Notes: a model not told the origin generated them from the sequence alone. A stretch of DNA of 64,000 nucleotides from Chryseobacterium senegalense (GCA_001403755.1 CYUH01000014.1:186001-250000), one strand, 5' to 3'; counted from the first letter of the stretch, positions 54,750 through 63,394 are shown. Numbers and translations: made by a program.

Positions 54750-55088
54750 TTAATCAATATTAAAATCGTCTCTTTCTTCGACTGGAACTTGCCTTATAAA
54801 ATCATCAAATTCACCGCCATAATTTGTTTCAGCTCCGTACGAATCAATGATGATTGATTGTAAACCATCCTTGTCCTGCAAAACATAAAGCACTGCGTTG
54901 TCCTCAGGATCACTGTCGCCCTCGAAACGATAGGTTTTTATAATACACAAATCGTCGGGATTGTACTTCGTATTGGTTCCTTCTAGAACGAATTGTTTTT
55001 CTTCATTCATTCGGATTTCTTGAGTAATTCCTCTTTCACGAAGAATATTAAGAACCTGGGAAAGCGTTTTTAAATTGTGTTTTTCCAT
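54750..55088 (-). CDS. Small conserved flavobacterial protein (often mislabelled PRPP synthetase)
   Basis: 112 aa from the ATG at 55088, chosen over a longer frame to 55112. The pattern L-S-x-V-L-N-x-L-R-E-R-G-I-T-x-E near the start, then Y-R-F-E-G-x-S-x-P-E-D-N-A-V-L-Y and I-I-D-S-Y-G, is that of a small family annotated in many flavobacterial genomes as phosphoribosylpyrophosphate synthetase; I see none of the motifs of that enzyme. Function unknown. Confidence 0.75.
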   Translation of the reverse strand: MEKHNLKTLSQVLNILRERGITQEIRMNEEKQFVLEGTNTKYNPDDLCIIKTYRFEGDSDPEDNAVLYVLQDKDGLQSIIIDSYGAETNYGGEFDDFIRQVPVEERDDFNID

Positions 55089-55152
55089 AATATTGTATGA
55101 TTTTGATGCCATTAAAGCAACAAAAGGTTTGCCGAAGAGACGCCAGAAAACA

Positions 55153-55189
55153 AAAAACGCTGAAAATCATAAAGATTAACAGCGTTTTT
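55153..55189 (-). terminator. Terminator of the tRNA operon
   Basis: On the reverse strand a stem of AAAAACGCTG with CAGCGTTTTTT, the loop may extend pairing, and the T run follows immediately. It lies four bases after the last tRNA. Confidence 0.85.
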
Positions 55190-55192
55190 ATG

Positions 55193-55276
55193 TACCTCGG
55201 ACGGGACTTGAACCCGTACATCCTTGCGGATACAGGATTTTAAGTCCTGCGTGTCTACCAGTTCCACCACCAAGGC
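55193..55276 (-). tRNA. tRNA-Leu (anticodon UAA)
   Basis: 84 nt. Acceptor stem GCCTTGG with CCGAGGT (two G-T pairs), anticodon loop CTTAAAA between CAGGA and TCCTG, long variable arm with ATCC / GGAT, T loop GGTTCAA. CCA is not encoded. Confidence 0.95.
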
Positions 55277-55285
55277 AAGTGGATG

Positions 55286-55358
<73 letters not shown>

Positions 55359-55367
55359 AAAAAAAAG

Positions 55368-55449
55368 TGCGGATGAAGGGACTCGAACCCCCACGCCTCA
55401 CGGCACCAGATCCTAAGTCTGGCGTGGCTACCAATTACACCACATCCGC
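55368..55449 (-). tRNA. tRNA-Leu (anticodon UAG)
   Basis: 82 nt. Acceptor stem GCGGATG / CATCCGC, anticodon loop CTTAGGA between CCAGA and TCTGG, long variable arm, T loop GGTTCGAGTCC. First in the order of transcription; the three tRNAs are separated by nine bases each. Confidence 0.96.
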
Positions 55450-55477
55450 AAATATCTTCTTCTCTTTTTTGTGAGTG

Positions 55478-55485
55478 CAAATATA
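55478..55485 (-). promoter_or_regulatory. Putative promoter of the tRNA operon
   Basis: Reverse strand TATATTTG (-7), 28 bases before the first tRNA, with a TTG (55507-55509) 21 bases further upstream that could be the -33 element. Confidence 0.5.
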
Positions 55486-55604
55486 ATGACTTTTTATTTT
55501 TTAAAACAAGAAAAATTTAATTTTTTTACTTTTTTTTATTTTTTGATCTTCTATTTTCTTTTTCTCTTCTTAATTTATTACTTTTACACCTTTAACAATC
55601 AATT

Positions 55605-55988
55605 ATGGAATTACAAGGAACAATCAAAAAGATATCTGATATTCAGACATTTGCAAGCGGTTTTCAGAAGAGAGAAATGGTAATCCTTACCGAAGAGCAA
55701 TATCCGCAACCTATTAATGTGGAATTTTTGCAAGATAAAGCCGATTTGCTAAATGCCTACAAAGAAGGTGATAAAGTGAAGGTGAGTATCAATATCAGAG
55801 GAAGAGAATGGACTTCTCCGCAAGGTGAAGTGAAATATTTCAACTCGATTACCGGTTGGAGACTTGAAAAAGTTGACGGAGGTAATTTTAATGAGCCCGT
55901 AGAGGCCAGATCACAAAATAGCGGAAGTGCTTCTTCTGAAAATAAAACCGATGTTTTCGCAGAAGAGGATGATGATCTGCCATTTTAA
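55605..55988 (+). CDS. DUF3127 protein with SSB-like acidic C-terminus
   Basis: 127 aa. Residues 1-95 are the DUF3127 domain (M-E-L-Q-G-T-I-K-K-I-S-D, then F-x-K-R-E-M-V-I-L-T, then I-R-G-R-E-W-T-S-P-Q-G), probably an OB-like beta barrel. A low-complexity linker rich in Ser, Asn and Glu leads to the last residues E-D-D-D-L-P-F, which match the acidic tip of bacterial single-stranded DNA-binding proteins (D-D-D-I-P-F in E. coli). Single-stranded DNA binding is plausible but not shown. Confidence 0.85.
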   Translation: MELQGTIKKISDIQTFASGFQKREMVILTEEQYPQPINVEFLQDKADLLNAYKEGDKVKVSINIRGREWTSPQGEVKYFNSITGWRLEKVDGGNFNEPVEARSQNSGSASSENKTDVFAEEDDDLPF

Positions 55989-56010
55989 TTTTGAAAAACA
56001 CACTGTAATA

Positions 56011-56040
56011 AAATCCTGCTTTTTTTAAAGGGCGGGATTT
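56011..56040 (+). terminator. Probable terminator after the DUF3127 gene
   Basis: 9-bp stem AAATCCTGC / GCGGGATTT with one G-T pair; the T tract after it is weak. Confidence 0.5.
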
Positions 56041-56054
56041 AATTTTCCCAACAC

Positions 56055-56699
56055 ATGGTTCTTCTTGATCCCGATGATATCTCTTTTCCGGATCCGGCGT
56101 TGATCAATTCTACAGATGGTTTATTAGCTGTTGGTGGAGATTTGTCACCGGAAAGAATTCTGTTTGCATATCAACTGGGTCTTTTCCCGTGGTTTAATGA
56201 AGGTGAGGAAATACTATGGTGGTGTCCCGATCCCCGTTTTGTTCTCTTTCCTGATGAATTGAAGGTTTCAAAATCGATGAAGAAAATATTGCGGGATGGC
56301 GTTTTTTCTTTCACTGAAAACCAATGTTTCCAAGAGGTAATGCAGGCGTGTAAAAATGCGTACCGAAAAGATCAGGACGGAACTTGGATTTCGGATCGTT
56401 TTATCGAATCCTACGGCATTCTTCATCGACATGGTTTTGCGAAAAGCATCGAAGTGTGGCAGAATGGCGAATTGGTTGGTGGGCTTTATGGGGTTCAGGT
56501 CGGGAATGTTTTCTGTGGCGAAAGTATGTTTGCGAAAGTAAGCAATGCTTCGAAAGCCGGCTTTATTCATTTTATTTTAAATAATAAAAAGATAGAACTA
56601 GTTGATTGCCAAATACATTCTGCACATTTGGAAAGTTTGGGAGCCAAAATGATTCCTAAAAAAGAATATTTAAAAATTTTAAAAAGACAATTTTCATGA
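56055..56699 (+). CDS. aat: Leucyl/phenylalanyl-tRNA--protein transferase
   Basis: 214 aa. Adds Leu or Phe from tRNA to the N-terminus of proteins with Lys or Arg ends, marking them for ClpAP-type degradation. Motifs: F-P-D-P-A near the start, G-L-L-A-V-G-G-D-L-S, L-F-P-W-F-N-E-G-E, W-W-C-P-D-P-R-F-V-L and G-G-L-Y-G-V-Q-x-G-x-V-F-x-G-E-S-M-F. Overlaps the next gene by four bases. Confidence 0.94.
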   Translation: MVLLDPDDISFPDPALINSTDGLLAVGGDLSPERILFAYQLGLFPWFNEGEEILWWCPDPRFVLFPDELKVSKSMKKILRDGVFSFTENQCFQEVMQACKNAYRKDQDGTWISDRFIESYGILHRHGFAKSIEVWQNGELVGGLYGVQVGNVFCGESMFAKVSNASKAGFIHFILNNKKIELVDCQIHSAHLESLGAKMIPKKEYLKILKRQFS

Positions 56700-57580
56700 A
56701 TCCCGAAAAAGAAAAATGGATTTTATTGGCTTTACTCTCCTTAATTTGGGGTTCATCATTTATTTTAATAAAAAAATCGCTCGATCATTTTAATCCTTAC
56801 GAAGTCGGAGCGCTACGTGTATTAATTGCCGGACTCGTTTTGCTTCCGGTTGCCATTAAGAATATCCGAAAATTTCCCAAGAAAAATGTTAAATGGCTGA
56901 TCCTCGCTGCAATTACCGGAAATTTTATTCCGATGTTTCTTTTCCCGATTGCAGAAACCGAAGTCAGCAGCAGTATTGCAGGAATTATCAATTCCATGAT
57001 GCCGATTTTCGTTATTATTGTAGGAGCTCTTTTGTGGAAATTTGAAACCACCAAAAGACAAATTATTGGAGTGTTGATCAGCTTTTCCGGAGCTAGTATT
57101 CTTGCTTTTTCAGGTGGCGATGGTGGCGAGTTCAAGTTTATTCCTATTTTGTTGCTGTTATTGGCAACATTGCTTTATGCGATTAGTACAACCACCGTGA
57201 AATCGAAACTTAGTGATATTCCCGCAAAAATTTTATCTGCTTTTGTATTTTCTTTAGTTTTGATTTTTCCATCTCTAATTGCTTTAGTTTTTGCGGGGTT
57301 CTTTAATGAACTAGAAATGGATAATAATCTGTTGGTTGGAATCGGGTTTGTGAGTTTGCTTTCGGTTTTCGGAACAGGATTGGCGATGATGCTTAACTAT
57401 AGATTGTTGAGCGTTTCTACACCATTGTTTGCGTCGACCGTTACTTTGTTGATGCCGATCGTTGCGATAATCTGGGGATTATTGGATGGTGAAAAATTAA
57501 CGATAATGCAAGGTCTCGGAGGAGTAATTATTCTTGCGGGACTTATTTTCCTGCGTCAGATGCCCGCAAAAGTAAAATAA
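56696..57580 (+). CDS. EamA/DMT-family transporter
   Basis: 294 aa with ten predicted membrane helices in two EamA halves, the first starting near L-L-S-L-I-W-G-S-S-F-I-L and the second near residue 150. The substrate is not predictable. ATGA overlap with aat, terminator after it. Confidence 0.88.
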   Translation: MNPEKEKWILLALLSLIWGSSFILIKKSLDHFNPYEVGALRVLIAGLVLLPVAIKNIRKFPKKNVKWLILAAITGNFIPMFLFPIAETEVSSSIAGIINSMMPIFVIIVGALLWKFETTKRQIIGVLISFSGASILAFSGGDGGEFKFIPILLLLLATLLYAISTTTVKSKLSDIPAKILSAFVFSLVLIFPSLIALVFAGFFNELEMDNNLLVGIGFVSLLSVFGTGLAMMLNYRLLSVSTPLFASTVTLLMPIVAIIWGLLDGEKLTIMQGLGGVIILAGLIFLRQMPAKVK

Positions 57581-57582
57581 AA

Positions 57583-57613
57583 AAACTGCAAAGCCTTGTG
57601 AGCGTTGCAGTTT
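57583..57613 (+). terminator. Terminator of the aat-EamA transcript
   Basis: 9-bp stem AAACTGCAA with TTGCAGTTT, 13-nt loop; the downstream T content is low. Confidence 0.6.
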
Positions 57614-57753
57614 GAAATAAATCTAATAAAAAGTAAAAATGAAAGGTGACAAAGATATACAATTGTTTCCATACCATGCAAGATATTTTTTCATTTTTTT
57701 TAAATAATTGCATAAATCCGTTCAGGTCTTTAATATTTTCCTAAATTAGCCTA

Positions 57754-58407
57754 ATGTTTATCAAAGAATACATTTCCAAAGATTATCCAGTTTTCAATTC
57801 AACGGATTTGATAGAAGATGCTAATGAAATGGCTAAAGAATTCGGGTACTCACACATTTTTGTGAAGAAAAAAGGAGTTTACCAAGGCGCGATTAGTCAG
57901 TCTTTTCTCGAAGAAAGTCCGGAAGGTAACTTGGCAAGTTTGGAGTTGCATTATGAAAAATTCGCAATTTTCGATGATGGTAATTTATTGGATTCCATCA
58001 AGCTATTTTATACTTTTAATTCCAACGTTGTCCCAGTTATTTCCAAAAACGAAAAATATTTAGGATATATTTCCTGCGACGATATTTTTTGTGAGTTTTC
58101 GAAATACCCGCTTTTTTCGGAGAGCGGCGCTATTCTGACGATTCAAACAAATGGAAAACATTATTCGATGACCGAAATTTGCAAAATTGTGGAATCCAAT
58201 AATGGCAAAGTTTACGGATGCTTTATCAATTTAATTGGTGATGATTTCATACAGATCACCCTTAAAATCAGCACCGAAAATCCAAGCTCTATTGATGAGA
58301 CTTTCGAGCGATATGGCTACAGCGTTGTTCAAAAATATTATGATGATGAAAAAGAAGATTTGTTGAAAGACAGATTCGGATTTTTCCAAAAATACCTGGA
58401 ATTTTAA
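57754..58407 (+). CDS. CBS-domain protein with C-terminal ACT-like region
   Basis: 217 aa. Residues about 1-115 contain two CBS-like repeats (opening F-I-K-E-Y-I-S-K-D-Y-P-V-F-N-S-T-D, then F-x-S-N-V-V-P-V-I-S-K-N-E-K-Y-L-G-Y-I), about 130-190 may be an ACT-like fold. The same protein precedes NAD kinase in related genomes, two bases before nadK here. It may sense adenine nucleotides; this is inference. Confidence 0.78.
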   Translation: MFIKEYISKDYPVFNSTDLIEDANEMAKEFGYSHIFVKKKGVYQGAISQSFLEESPEGNLASLELHYEKFAIFDDGNLLDSIKLFYTFNSNVVPVISKNEKYLGYISCDDIFCEFSKYPLFSESGAILTIQTNGKHYSMTEICKIVESNNGKVYGCFINLIGDDFIQITLKISTENPSSIDETFERYGYSVVQKYYDDEKEDLLKDRFGFFQKYLEF

Positions 58408-58409
58408 GA

Positions 58410-59276
58410 ATGAAGGCAGCGATCTATTCCCAAAAAAGCGATTTAGATACCTTTTTGTATCTGAGTAAATTTGTCTCTGAATTAGAAAAACGTGGAGTGC
58501 AAGCGGTGTTGTATGATGAAATGGCCAATGCGATGCAATTCTCTAAAATTTTCGAAACTTTTACCCGAAAAGAAGACTTGAAAGAGAAAAAAGTTGATCT
58601 CTTTTTTACTTTTGGAGGCGACGGAACCATCGTAAATTCTATTTTATTTGTACAAGATTTGGAAATTCCGGTTGTAGGAGTTAACACCGGACGACTTGGT
58701 TTCTTAGCAAGTTTCAGCAAGGAAGAAGTTTTCCTGGAACTCGATGAAATCATCAGAGGGGAAGTGAAAATCAGCAGAAGATCTGTTATAGAAGTTGTTT
58801 CGCCCAACAAATCGATGTTTTTTCCCTATGCCCTAAATGATATTACCATTTCGCGTAAGGAAACTACCGCCATGATTACCGTGGAATCCTATATTAATGG
58901 GGAATTTTTAAATGTTTTTTGGGGAGATGGAGTCATTATTTCTACACCAACCGGTTCCACAGCTTATTCCCTGAGTTGCGGCGGACCGATCATCACACCC
59001 AACAATGAAAATTTTGTCATCACACCAATTGCTCCACATAATTTGAATGTTCGTCCGCTAATTTTAAATGACGATGTTGAAATTAGATTAAAAGTTGAAA
59101 GCCGTGTCCCTCAGTACTCTTTATCGCTGGATTCCAGGCTGATCCACATGGAAACCGACGTGGAAATCGTTCTTAGAAAAGCCCGCTTCCAAATTTTGCT
59201 TGTTCTTCCGAATAATTTGAGTTTCTTCGAAACCATCCGCCAGAAATTGCTTTGGGGAAAAGACAAACGAAACTAA
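58410..59276 (+). CDS. nadK: NAD kinase
   Basis: 288 aa. Makes NADP from NAD and ATP. Signature F-G-G-D-G-T near residue 70, N-T-G-R-L-G-F-L-A near residue 93, and the S-T-P-T-G-S-T-A-Y-S-L-S-C-G-G-P motif near 180. It is two bases downstream of the CBS gene. The 152 bases up to fbaA contain no gene that I can support. Confidence 0.95.
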   Translation: MKAAIYSQKSDLDTFLYLSKFVSELEKRGVQAVLYDEMANAMQFSKIFETFTRKEDLKEKKVDLFFTFGGDGTIVNSILFVQDLEIPVVGVNTGRLGFLASFSKEEVFLELDEIIRGEVKISRRSVIEVVSPNKSMFFPYALNDITISRKETTAMITVESYINGEFLNVFWGDGVIISTPTGSTAYSLSCGGPIITPNNENFVITPIAPHNLNVRPLILNDDVEIRLKVESRVPQYSLSLDSRLIHMETDVEIVLRKARFQILLVLPNNLSFFETIRQKLLWGKDKRN

Positions 59277-59381
59277 TCCACCTCTTTCCAGGCCAAATTC
59301 ATTTCATTTCTCAACATGAATCCCTCAATGATGAATATCATTATTTAAAATACATGCGCTAGCTTTCTTCATAATCATCAT

Positions 59382-59389
59382 TATTTTTG
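59382..59389 (+). promoter_or_regulatory. Putative -7 element for fbaA
   Basis: TATTTTTG, 39 bases before the ATG at 59429. Confidence 0.4.
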
Positions 59390-59428
59390 TATTTTTACCT
59401 ATTCAAAATTCACAAAAATAATTTTATT

Positions 59429-60499
59429 ATGAGCAGACGTTTTCCGGCAGGTGTTGCCACAGGTCAATTGGTCACAGAAATTTTTAATTATGCCAAAGAA
59501 AATAACTTCGCGCTTCCGGCCGTAAATGTTATCGGATCTAGTAACGTAAACGCAGTTATGGAAACTGCAGCAAAATTGAATTCTCCGGTAATTATTCAGT
59601 TCTCTAATGGTGGTGCTGCTTACAATGCAGGAAAAGGTTTAAGTAATGATGGACAAAAAGCGGCTATCTTAGGCGCAATTGCTGGTGCAAAACACATCCA
59701 CACTTTGGCTGAAGCATACGGAGCTACCGTAATTCTTCATACTGATCACTGTGCTAAAAAATTATTGCCTTGGCTTGATGGCTTGATGGATGCCAACGAA
59801 GAATTCTTCGCGCAAACCGGAAAATCTTTGTACTCATCTCACATGATTGATTTGTCTGAAGAGCCAATTGAAGAAAACCTTGATATTTCTTGTAAATATT
59901 TCGAAAGAATGGCAAAAATGGGAATGACCCTGGAAATCGAATTGGGAGTAACAGGTGGCGAAGAAGACGGTGTTGATAATTCTGGAGTAGATTCTTCTAA
60001 ATTATATACCCAACCGGAGGAAGTTGCTTATGCTTACGAAAGATTAAATGCGATTTCTCCTAATTTTACCATCGCAGCAGCGTTCGGAAACGTTCACGGA
60101 GTTTACAAACCAGGTAATGTGAAATTGACACCGAAAATCTTAGATAACTCTCAAAAATATGTTCAAGAGAAATTCGGCTTAGGTGAAAAACCTGTGAATT
60201 TCGTTTTCCATGGTGGATCAGGTTCTACTGTCGAAGAAATCAGAGAGGCCATCAGTTATGGTGCAATAAAAATGAATATCGATACAGACCTACAGTTTGC
60301 TTATACCGAAGGTATCAGAGATTATATGGTTAATAATGTGGAGTATTTGAAAACTCAAATCGGAAATCCAGAAGGTGAAGAAAAGCCAAACAAGAAATTC
60401 TATGATCCTAGAGTTTGGTTAAGAAAGGGCGAAGAAACCTTCAGCAAAAGATTGGTTCAGGCTTTCGAAGATCTAAATAACGTAAATACTCTGAACTAA
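59429..60499 (+). CDS. fbaA: Class II fructose-bisphosphate aldolase
   Basis: 356 aa from ATG 59429; an in-frame upstream start at 59387 would include the -7 element. Zinc aldolase of glycolysis and gluconeogenesis. Motifs: L-H-T-D-H-C-A-K-K (zinc His), E-I-E-L-G-V-T-G-G-E-E-D-G-V, and F-H-G-G-S-G-S-T near the C-terminus, K-M-N-I-D-T-D. Monocistronic. Confidence 0.95.
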   Translation: MSRRFPAGVATGQLVTEIFNYAKENNFALPAVNVIGSSNVNAVMETAAKLNSPVIIQFSNGGAAYNAGKGLSNDGQKAAILGAIAGAKHIHTLAEAYGATVILHTDHCAKKLLPWLDGLMDANEEFFAQTGKSLYSSHMIDLSEEPIEENLDISCKYFERMAKMGMTLEIELGVTGGEEDGVDNSGVDSSKLYTQPEEVAYAYERLNAISPNFTIAAAFGNVHGVYKPGNVKLTPKILDNSQKYVQEKFGLGEKPVNFVFHGGSGSTVEEIREAISYGAIKMNIDTDLQFAYTEGIRDYMVNNVEYLKTQIGNPEGEEKPNKKFYDPRVWLRKGEETFSKRLVQAFEDLNNVNTLN

Positions 60500-60558
60500 T
60501 TTTTTTTAAAATTTAAAGGATAAGTTTAAAAATGCACAAAAGTTTAGAACTTATACCA

Positions 60559-60566
60559 TAAATTTG
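60559..60566 (+). promoter_or_regulatory. Putative -7 element for accD
   Basis: TAAATTTG, 28 bases before the accD ATG. Confidence 0.4.
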
Positions 60567-60594
60567 CACACCTGAAATCTAAATTTTCTAAAAA

Positions 60595-61443
60595 ATGGCA
60601 TTCGACTGGTTTAAAAGAAAAGCAAAAAATATTACAACTTCCACCGAGGATAAAAAAGATGTGCCGAAAGGGCTGTGGCATCAAACTCCAACCGGTAAAA
60701 TAATTGAGCATGAGGAACTTAAAGCAAATAACTATGTTTCTCCAGAAGATGGTTTTCATGTGAGAATTGGTAGTAACGAATTCTTCTCTATCCTTTTTGA
60801 TGGTAATCATTATACTGAGCTTCATGCGGAAGTGGAAAGTGTGGATATGCTTAATTTTAAAGATACCAAGTCTTATACCGACCGTCTTAAAGAAGTAAAA
60901 GCAAAAACCAAACTCACCGATTCGATCCGAAATGCGGTAGGAAAAGTAAATGGAACCGAAATGGTAATTTCCTGCATGGATTTCGCATTTATCGGAGGTT
61001 CCTTAGGTTCTGTAATGGGCGAAAAAATCAGAAGAGCAGTAGATTATTGTATTGAACATAAGCTTCCTTATATGATCATCTGTCAATCCGGAGGTGCCAG
61101 AATGCAAGAAGCAACGTATTCCTTAATGCAATTGGCGAAAGTTCAGGCTAAATTGGCTCAACTTTCAGAAGCCGGATTGCTATACATCGCTTATTTATGT
61201 GATCCTACTTTTGGTGGAATTACCGCATCTTTTGCAATGACTGCCGATATTATTATGGCAGAACCAGGCGCTTTGATTGGATTTGCAGGTCCAAGAGTAA
61301 TCCGTGAAACAATCGGAAAAGATCTTCCCGAAGGTTTCCAAACTTCCGAGTTCCTGCAGGAAAAAGGTTTTGTAGATTTCATCGTAAAAAGAACGGAAAT
61401 CAAAGAAAAAGTTTCCAAAACAGTGAACCTTTTGGTGCACTAA
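60595..61443 (+). CDS. accD: Acetyl-CoA carboxylase carboxyltransferase subunit beta
   Basis: 282 aa. With AccA it moves the carboxyl group from biotin to acetyl-CoA, the first step of fatty acid synthesis. Crotonase-type core: [19 protein letters not shown] and [14 protein letters not shown]. The N-terminal zinc ribbon of E. coli AccD (C-x2-C...C-x2-C) is not conserved: the positions read T31-P-T-G34 and S49-P-E-D52, and no cysteine occurs before residue 127. Confidence 0.94.
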   Translation: MAFDWFKRKAKNITTSTEDKKDVPKGLWHQTPTGKIIEHEELKANNYVSPEDGFHVRIGSNEFFSILFDGNHYTELHAEVESVDMLNFKDTKSYTDRLKEVKAKTKLTDSIRNAVGKVNGTEMVISCMDFAFIGGSLGSVMGEKIRRAVDYCIEHKLPYMIICQSGGARMQEATYSLMQLAKVQAKLAQLSEAGLLYIAYLCDPTFGGITASFAMTADIIMAEPGALIGFAGPRVIRETIGKDLPEGFQTSEFLQEKGFVDFIVKRTEIKEKVSKTVNLLVH

Positions 61444-61464
61444 AAAAATGTAACAAATCAATGA

Positions 61465-61490
61465 AAATCTCTCCTAATTAGGAGAGATTT
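61465..61490 (+). terminator. Perfect 26-nt palindrome after accD
   Basis: AAATCTCTCCTAA and its exact complement form a 13-bp inverted repeat, without a good T-run on the forward strand. It lies 22 bases after the accD stop and its right arm holds AGGAGAG, the best Shine-Dalgarno-like sequence for the next gene, whose ATG is 5 bases after the palindrome. So it may end accD or mask that ribosome site. Confidence 0.6.
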
Positions 61491-61495
61491 CTATT

Positions 61496-62008
61496 ATGAG
61501 AAAAATTGCAAAAATACTTTTCAATACTTTACGAACACTTAGTTTTCAAAAGCTTTTGATGCTTTTAAAATTAGTTGTTCCACATCCGCTGTTTTCTATT
61601 TTAGGATTTTATGCTACGGTAAAAAGTTTTACCCTCGCTCAAAAATTCTTCCCGAAAAGCAACGCTAGCAATGGAGTGGGAAATTCTTTCAGACATGCAT
61701 TATGGTCAGCCTTGATCATGATGTATTGCTGCAAAATTTCCTCGCCTCAGAAAGCTTTAAAATTCTGTAAAGAAATGACGGATTTGCACGAAGAATTATT
61801 TCCTAATGAACCGTTGGAAAAGAAAATGGATTTGCACAACAACCAAGTCGGCATGAATCTTTTTATGGAAATGCTTCCAGGTATTCACCGACAATTTTTC
61901 GAGAAAAAATTTATCATCGATCGCCTTTTTCAAAAGATAAAAACTGCAAAAATCCTTTCTAACTTAGAAGAAGACCACGGTAATCATTTGGTTTATCTGG
62001 AAGAATAG
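61496..62008 (+). CDS. DUF6973-like protein
   Basis: 170 aa. A hydrophobic N-terminal stretch (about 20-45). The motif G-N-S-F-R-H-A-L-W-S-A (about 62-72) and the D-L-H-N-N-Q-V-G-M-N-L segment (about 117-127) match DUF6973 proteins; these histidines, with acidic residues, could be a metal site. Enzymatic role unknown. Convergent with the following gene, five bases between the stops. Confidence 0.7.
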   Translation: MRKIAKILFNTLRTLSFQKLLMLLKLVVPHPLFSILGFYATVKSFTLAQKFFPKSNASNGVGNSFRHALWSALIMMYCCKISSPQKALKFCKEMTDLHEELFPNEPLEKKMDLHNNQVGMNLFMEMLPGIHRQFFEKKFIIDRLFQKIKTAKILSNLEEDHGNHLVYLEE

Positions 62009-62013
62009 TTCTT

Positions 62014-63249
62014 CTATTTTTTAGAAATCTTGTAAAGTTTTCCGCTGTCTGAAACTGCATACAAATTGCCGTCATTTCCGTTGAGCACGTCTCGAATTCG
62101 ATCGTTTTTATCCTCCAAGAGCCACTCTTCACCAACCACTTTATTGTCTTTGATCACCAACCGAATAATTTTTTGTCCGCTAAGGCAACCAATCATCAAA
62201 TTGTTTTTCCATTCGTCAATATTACCGGTGTAGAAAGCGATTCCACTCATCGAAATTGATGGATCCCAATAATAAACGGGCTGTTCTGTACCTTCTTTTT
62301 TTGTGGTCCCGTTGTTTATTTTCTTACCGCTATACTCGATTCCGTATGTTACATCGCCCCAGCCGTAATTTTTGCCGGGTTAAATTAAATTGATTTCATC
62401 ACCGCCTCTTGGACCCATTTCAGCTTCCCAAATTTGTCCTTTTTCATCAATCGCCATACCCTGCGGATTTCGGTGGCCAGTGGAGTAGATTTCGGGTTTC
62501 CAGCCCGCAAGGTTTGGATTTCCGGGTGCCGGTTTTCCGTCTTTGGTAATTTTTAAGATTTTTCCTAGATAAGAATCTTGTTTCTGTGCGTAAGGTCGGG
62601 TTTCCAGATCGGAACGCTCTCCCGTACTAACGAAAAGGTAGCCATCTTTATCAAACTCAAGGCGACTTCCATAATGTTTGTCACCATCATAAGTTGGTGT
62701 TGCCCGGAAAATTACCGTTGGATTTTCAATTTTTTTCTCGTCTGCAGAAAGTTTTCCTTTTGCGACTGCGGTGTGATTTCCACCTGAAACCGGCTCAGAA
62801 AAACTCCAGAAAATCATTCTGTTATTTTGGAAATCGGGATCCAAAGCGACATCTAATAATCCTCCTTGACCTTTAGCATCAACCTTTGGCAAACCTTCCG
62901 CTTTCGAAATCGTTTTTCCGTCCGCAAAAACAATATTGAAATATCCAGATTTTGATGTGATTAAAAATCTGCCGTCAGGTAAATTAATAATTCCCCAAGG
63001 ATTTTTCAAATCTGAATTAATTACATCAACTTGGTACGGAGTTTTGGTTTTTAAACCTTCAATTCGCGTTTGTCCGGCAAAAGCAGGTTGATATTCCGGC
63101 GAATTTTTATCGGAAGTTTCAGGATTTGGCAGTTTTCCGTTTTCCAGAGCCACTTCATTCTGCTGATTTGCGGTTTTGGAGTTTCCGCTGCAGGAAAGCA
63201 TCATCGCAATTCCCAGGAATGTTAATGATTTGATTACTAATGATTTCAT
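62014..63249 (-). pseudogene. PQQ-dependent sugar dehydrogenase-like lipoprotein gene with one in-frame stop
   Basis: Read from ATG 63249, the frame covers 411 codons but has a TAA at 62380-62382. The six-bladed propeller protein of the soluble aldose sugar dehydrogenase (YliI/GSDH) family is seen: lipoprotein signal with M-M-L-S-C, N-P-W-G-I-I-N-L-P-D-G-R-F-L-I-T, G-Q-G-G-L-L-D-V-A-L-D-P-D-F, G-H-R-N-P-Q-G-M-A and G-G-D-E-I-N-L-I. Homologues continue K-P-G-K-N-Y-G-W, here the K codon is TAA and the rest (P-G-K-N-Y-G-W-G-D-V) is intact in the same frame down to 62014. So one A-to-T change, or a sequence error, truncates it. The alternative start at 63258 adds three residues and is less likely. 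Confidence 0.85.
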
Positions 63250-63308
63250 ATAAAACATTTTAGTGATTGTGAAGCTAAAGAAACAAAAATTACGCCGAGA
63301 AATTTTCG

Positions 63309-63316
63309 TATTTTTG
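63309..63316 (+). promoter_or_regulatory. Putative -7 element for uvrB
   Basis: TATTTTTG, but 78 bases before the ATG, so the leader would be long; low confidence. Confidence 0.3.
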
Positions 63317-63394
63317 TAAATCCGATCACGTACATTTTATTATTTTGAATATTTTTATTTAACCAAACATCAGTGAATTCGGGATTTAAAGCAT

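Noticed and set aside
54750-55088. Phosphoribosylpyrophosphate synthetase
   Set aside because: This name is common for the family in databases, but at 112 residues without any PRPP-binding motif the enzyme function is not supported.
59277-59381. Small gene or riboswitch between nadK and fbaA
   Set aside because: No open frame of note and no stable hairpin with a conserved riboswitch-like core that I can see.
61465-61490. Insertion-sequence end or attachment site
   Set aside because: A lone palindrome without duplication, transposase or second copy in the window.
62014-62250. Separate small gene of 78 codons starting at 62250
   Set aside because: It is the C-terminal part of the sugar dehydrogenase in the same frame as the upstream part; its ATG is an internal methionine.
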